DNA of 64,000 bases from Lewinellaceae bacterium (lineage in GTDB: Bacteria; Bacteroidota; Bacteroidia; Chitinophagales; Saprospiraceae), in NCBI GenBank assembly GCA_016712415.1, contig JADJRC010000002.1:372001-436000 (forward strand), read 5' to 3'. The notes under the pieces were generated by a model. The model ran no database searches. It was not told the DNA's origin and was given only the letters and a program-made list of their open reading frames with translations. A program made the position numbers and the translations under genes. Shown one piece after another: positions 61,274 to 64,000 of the stretch. Numbering within the stretch: position 1 is the stretch's first letter; every line of letters begins with the position of its first letter.

Positions 61274-64000
61274 ATGAAGCAATTTTCTACCCTTCCCGGT
61301 CGCCTGGGAATGTGGCTGCTGGTATTCCTGCCGGCACTCCTGTCAGCCCAGGCTGTCAACTACTCCATTAAAGGGGCCGTTATCGACGACACCGGCGCGC
61401 CACTAGCCAGTGTATCGGTCGTTTTGGTTGAAGCGCGCCAGGCAGTATTTACCGATGCCAACGGCGTATACGATCTCAGCGGCGCCGTTGCCGAAGGCGC
61501 CTATACCCTGGAATTCCGTTACTTCGGGTTCCAGACGGAACGCCGCGCAGTGTCGATTTCCCTCGGACAGTCGAACCTGAAGGAAGACGTTACGATGGGC
61601 AGCGACATCCTCAACCTCGACGAGGTTATCATCACGGGTAACTCGCCCACTTCCACCCGCCGCACACTGGGCAACTATATCGGTGTGGTCGACGGCAAAA
61701 GCCTGGAAAAGTCGGGCACCGTCAACCCGCTCGGCGAATTGGCGGGCAAGGTAGCCGGCGCCCAGATCAGCCAGAACCAGGGCGACCCTGCCGGTGGCTT
61801 CTCCATCCGCCTGCGCGGGGTGAGCTCGATCAAAGGCTCGTCGGACCCCTGTATATCATCGACGGCGTTATCGTCGACAACTCTTCCCAGAACGTCATCA
61901 ACCTGAGCGGCGACGCCATGACGACGAGTTTTCAGGCCGGTCAGAACCGCCTGGTCGACATCAACCCGAACGATATCGAGCGTATCGAGGTGCTGAGCGG
62001 CGCTTCTGCTGCTGCGTTGTACGGCTCCAGGGCCTCCAACGGCGTGGTGCAGATATTCACCAAACGCGGCCGTTCGAGCAAACCCACGATCGAGTTCAGC
62101 ACCAGCGCAGGAATCAGCAAACTGCGCCAAAAGGTGTTCTTCACCGAGTACGGCAAACGTTTCGGCCTTAAAGGCAGCGACCGCCTGGAAACAGCCCAGG
62201 ACCGCCTGACAATTCTGCTGAACCTCGGGCCGGGCGAAGCCGCCCTGCAGGCCCAGGGTGTTAACTTTGTAAAAGTAGGTCCGGTCAACCGCCTGCTCAT
62301 CACCGACCAGTACGACGTGACCCGCTACGACTACCAGGAAGAGATTTTCCAAAAGGCATTCGGCACGGAAAACTTCCTCTCCGTAACGGGCGGCAATGAA
62401 AAATCGAACTACTACGCCTCGTTCGGCTACGCCAACAACGACGGTATTGTCAAAAATACCAATTTCAAAAAATACACGGGTCGCCTGCGCCTCAACCAGA
62501 CGCTGAGCAAATGGGCCACCGTAACGGCGGGTCTGAGCTACACCAACAGCCGCAGCCAGGACATGCCCAACGGCAACAACTTCTTCAGCCCGGTGAGCAC
62601 CATGTTTATTATCGACAACGTATGGGATATCACCGAACGCAACGCCGACGGCACCCTCAAACAGGTCGAACTGGTGCGGATGAACCCGCTGACGGTGCTC
62701 GAAACTTTCGACATTACACAACGCACCAACCGCAACATCGCCGACATCGGCCTGAAACTGTTCCCCTTCAAGGGCTTCCGGGTGGATTATACCTTCGGTA
62801 TCGACAACTATTCCTGCAGGGCAACGAATACCACCCGAGGGTACCCTACGGCGGTGTTGCCGCTACCTTCTTCCCCGACGGATACGTGGCGATCGCGAAT
62901 TCCAACGTGACACAGTACAACAGCGACATCATGGGTACGTATGAAACGAACCTCGGCGCCAAATTCACCTCGACCACTACCGCAGGTTACCAGTTCCAAT
63001 TCCTGCGCAGCGATTTCACCGGACAGGAGGGTCGCGACCTGGCGCCGCTGATCCAGAACATCTCTGCGGCATCCAACATCTTTACCCTGCCGGTACAGTC
63101 TATTTCCAAACTGTCCGTCAACGGCTACTTCCTGCAGGAAACGTTTGGTTACGACGAAATGCTGTACCTGACCCTCGCCGGTCGTGTCGACGGCTCCTCG
63201 GCATTTTCTACCGACAACCAGTCCAATTTTTACCCCAAGGCCAGCCTGAGCTGGTGGCCTCGCGCCTGTTCCAGTCGACGACGGCGCTGAGCACGCTCAA
63301 ACTGCGCGCCTCCTATGGTCAGGCGGGTAACCTGACCGGCATCGGCGCTTACGACCGTTTCAACAACTTCCCGGGCACCAACCTCACCGGCCTGCCCGCC
63401 ATCACACCGCCCCGTGCGCTCAATAATCCGAACGTAAAACCCGAGGTGATGACCGAAACGGAGGCCGGCGCCGACATGGCATTCCTGCGCAACCGCATCG
63501 GCCTGAGTGTGACCTATTACAACCAGGATATCGACAACCTGCTGTTCAACCGGCCATCCCGCCGTCGATCGGCGGCACCTCGCTGGTGACCAATGTGGGC
63601 AAAATGAACAACAAGGGCATCGAAATTCTGCTTCAGGCACAGGCCGTTCGTACCAGCGATTTCTCCTGGGACCTCGGTTTGAACTTCTCCTCCAATAAGA
63701 ACGAAGTGTCCGGACTTGACGGCGTACTTTCCCTGCGCGGAAGCGACGGCACCCAGTCTGCCCTCAACGGCGAAGCATTCGGCGTATTCTTTGGCCGTTA
63801 CTATGCCCGCAACGACGACGGCTCGCTGCTGCTGACATCGCAGGGCCTGGCACAGCCGGAACGCGGCCTGGTATTCACCGAAGCCGCCTACGACGAAAAT
63901 GCCCTGCCCACAGGCGCTTTGAAAGATCGCATCTACCGCTACGCCGGCAGCGTGTACGTACCCGTTCGCGACGGCAATGGCCAGCCGCTGACTTCAGGCA
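61274..64000 (+). CDS. SusC/RagA-type TonB-dependent receptor, partial, four frame breaks
   Basis: Signal peptide (about 1-26), a carboxypeptidase-like regulatory domain (NYSIKGAVIDDTGAPLASVS), a plug (GVSSIKGSSDP, then YIIDGVIVDNSSQ; IERIEVLSGASAAALYGS) and the start of the barrel, cut by the window end. As written, the frame breaks at about 61850 (C run), 62812 (C run), 63253 (G run) and 63557 (G run). Each is restored by adding one base to a homopolymer, and the restored protein reads smoothly as a SusC barrel. It imports glycans or peptides with a SusD partner, which is not in view. The density of breaks suggests sequence error. Confidence 0.88.

Overview
The window looks like a chromosomal stretch of a free-living Bacteroidota, most like the Saprospiria (Lewinella/Haliscomenobacter type). 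The evidence is type IX secretion C-terminal domains, SprB repeats, a SusC-type TonB receptor, Bacteroidota promoters (-7 box TAnnTTTG, no Shine-Dalgarno), a GC-rich base composition (high fifties by eye) and many short tandem-repeat arrays between genes. No rRNA, tRNA, CRISPR array, transposase or phage gene was found.

Layout. 0-9.4 kb (+): a cytochrome-c/DUF1549/DUF1553 protein, a GMC oxidoreductase, an MFS transporter overlapping a trehalase, a Tat-exported gluconate-2-dehydrogenase-type small subunit and a Tat-exported DUF1501 protein. This could be a periplasmic sugar-oxidation and trehalose-use module. 9.5-17.3 kb (-): a BNR/Asp-box propeller protein, a GT39-like membrane glycosyltransferase and the iscS-iscU-iscA operon with a possible 33-aa ORF inside it. 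17.4-33 kb: a truncated MutA, a YdeI-like protein, ROK kinase, PurU, RidA, a lipoprotein M1 aminopeptidase, MscS, glutaryl-CoA dehydrogenase-like protein, a four-helix-bundle protein, an OmpA protein, a Crp/Fnr regulator, GlgB and a Uma2 protein. 33.2-36.4 kb (-): a metalloprotease/TolB-propeller/barrel fusion.

36.7-47.8 kb (+): the most striking part, a tandem A1-B1-A2-B2 array of T9SS surface proteins. The A genes are dockerin/cohesin proteins and the B genes are beta-helix/SprB proteins. Paralogues share near-identical ends and differ in the centre. A long GC-rich inverted repeat with a G-quadruplex motif lies just before each B gene, and a 13-C run lies in the signal peptide of A2. 47.9-61.1 kb: a UbiA-like protein, a lipoprotein, an AT-rich FkbM methyltransferase, DinB, a beta-barrel protein, fumarase, two large tandem-repeat arrays, an M48 protease, another T9SS cohesin/SprB/dockerin protein, FolE and a NagX-like acyltransferase. 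From 61.3 kb a SusC-like receptor runs off the end.

Two features cut across the window. First, at least nine coding breaks (iscS, ompA x2, B2 x2, susC x4) are each explained by one missing base in a homopolymer, which points to sequencing error more than gene decay. Second, about nine families of short repeats sit at gene ends, often as inverted pairs. Some begin exactly at stop codons and one is read in frame inside trehalase.
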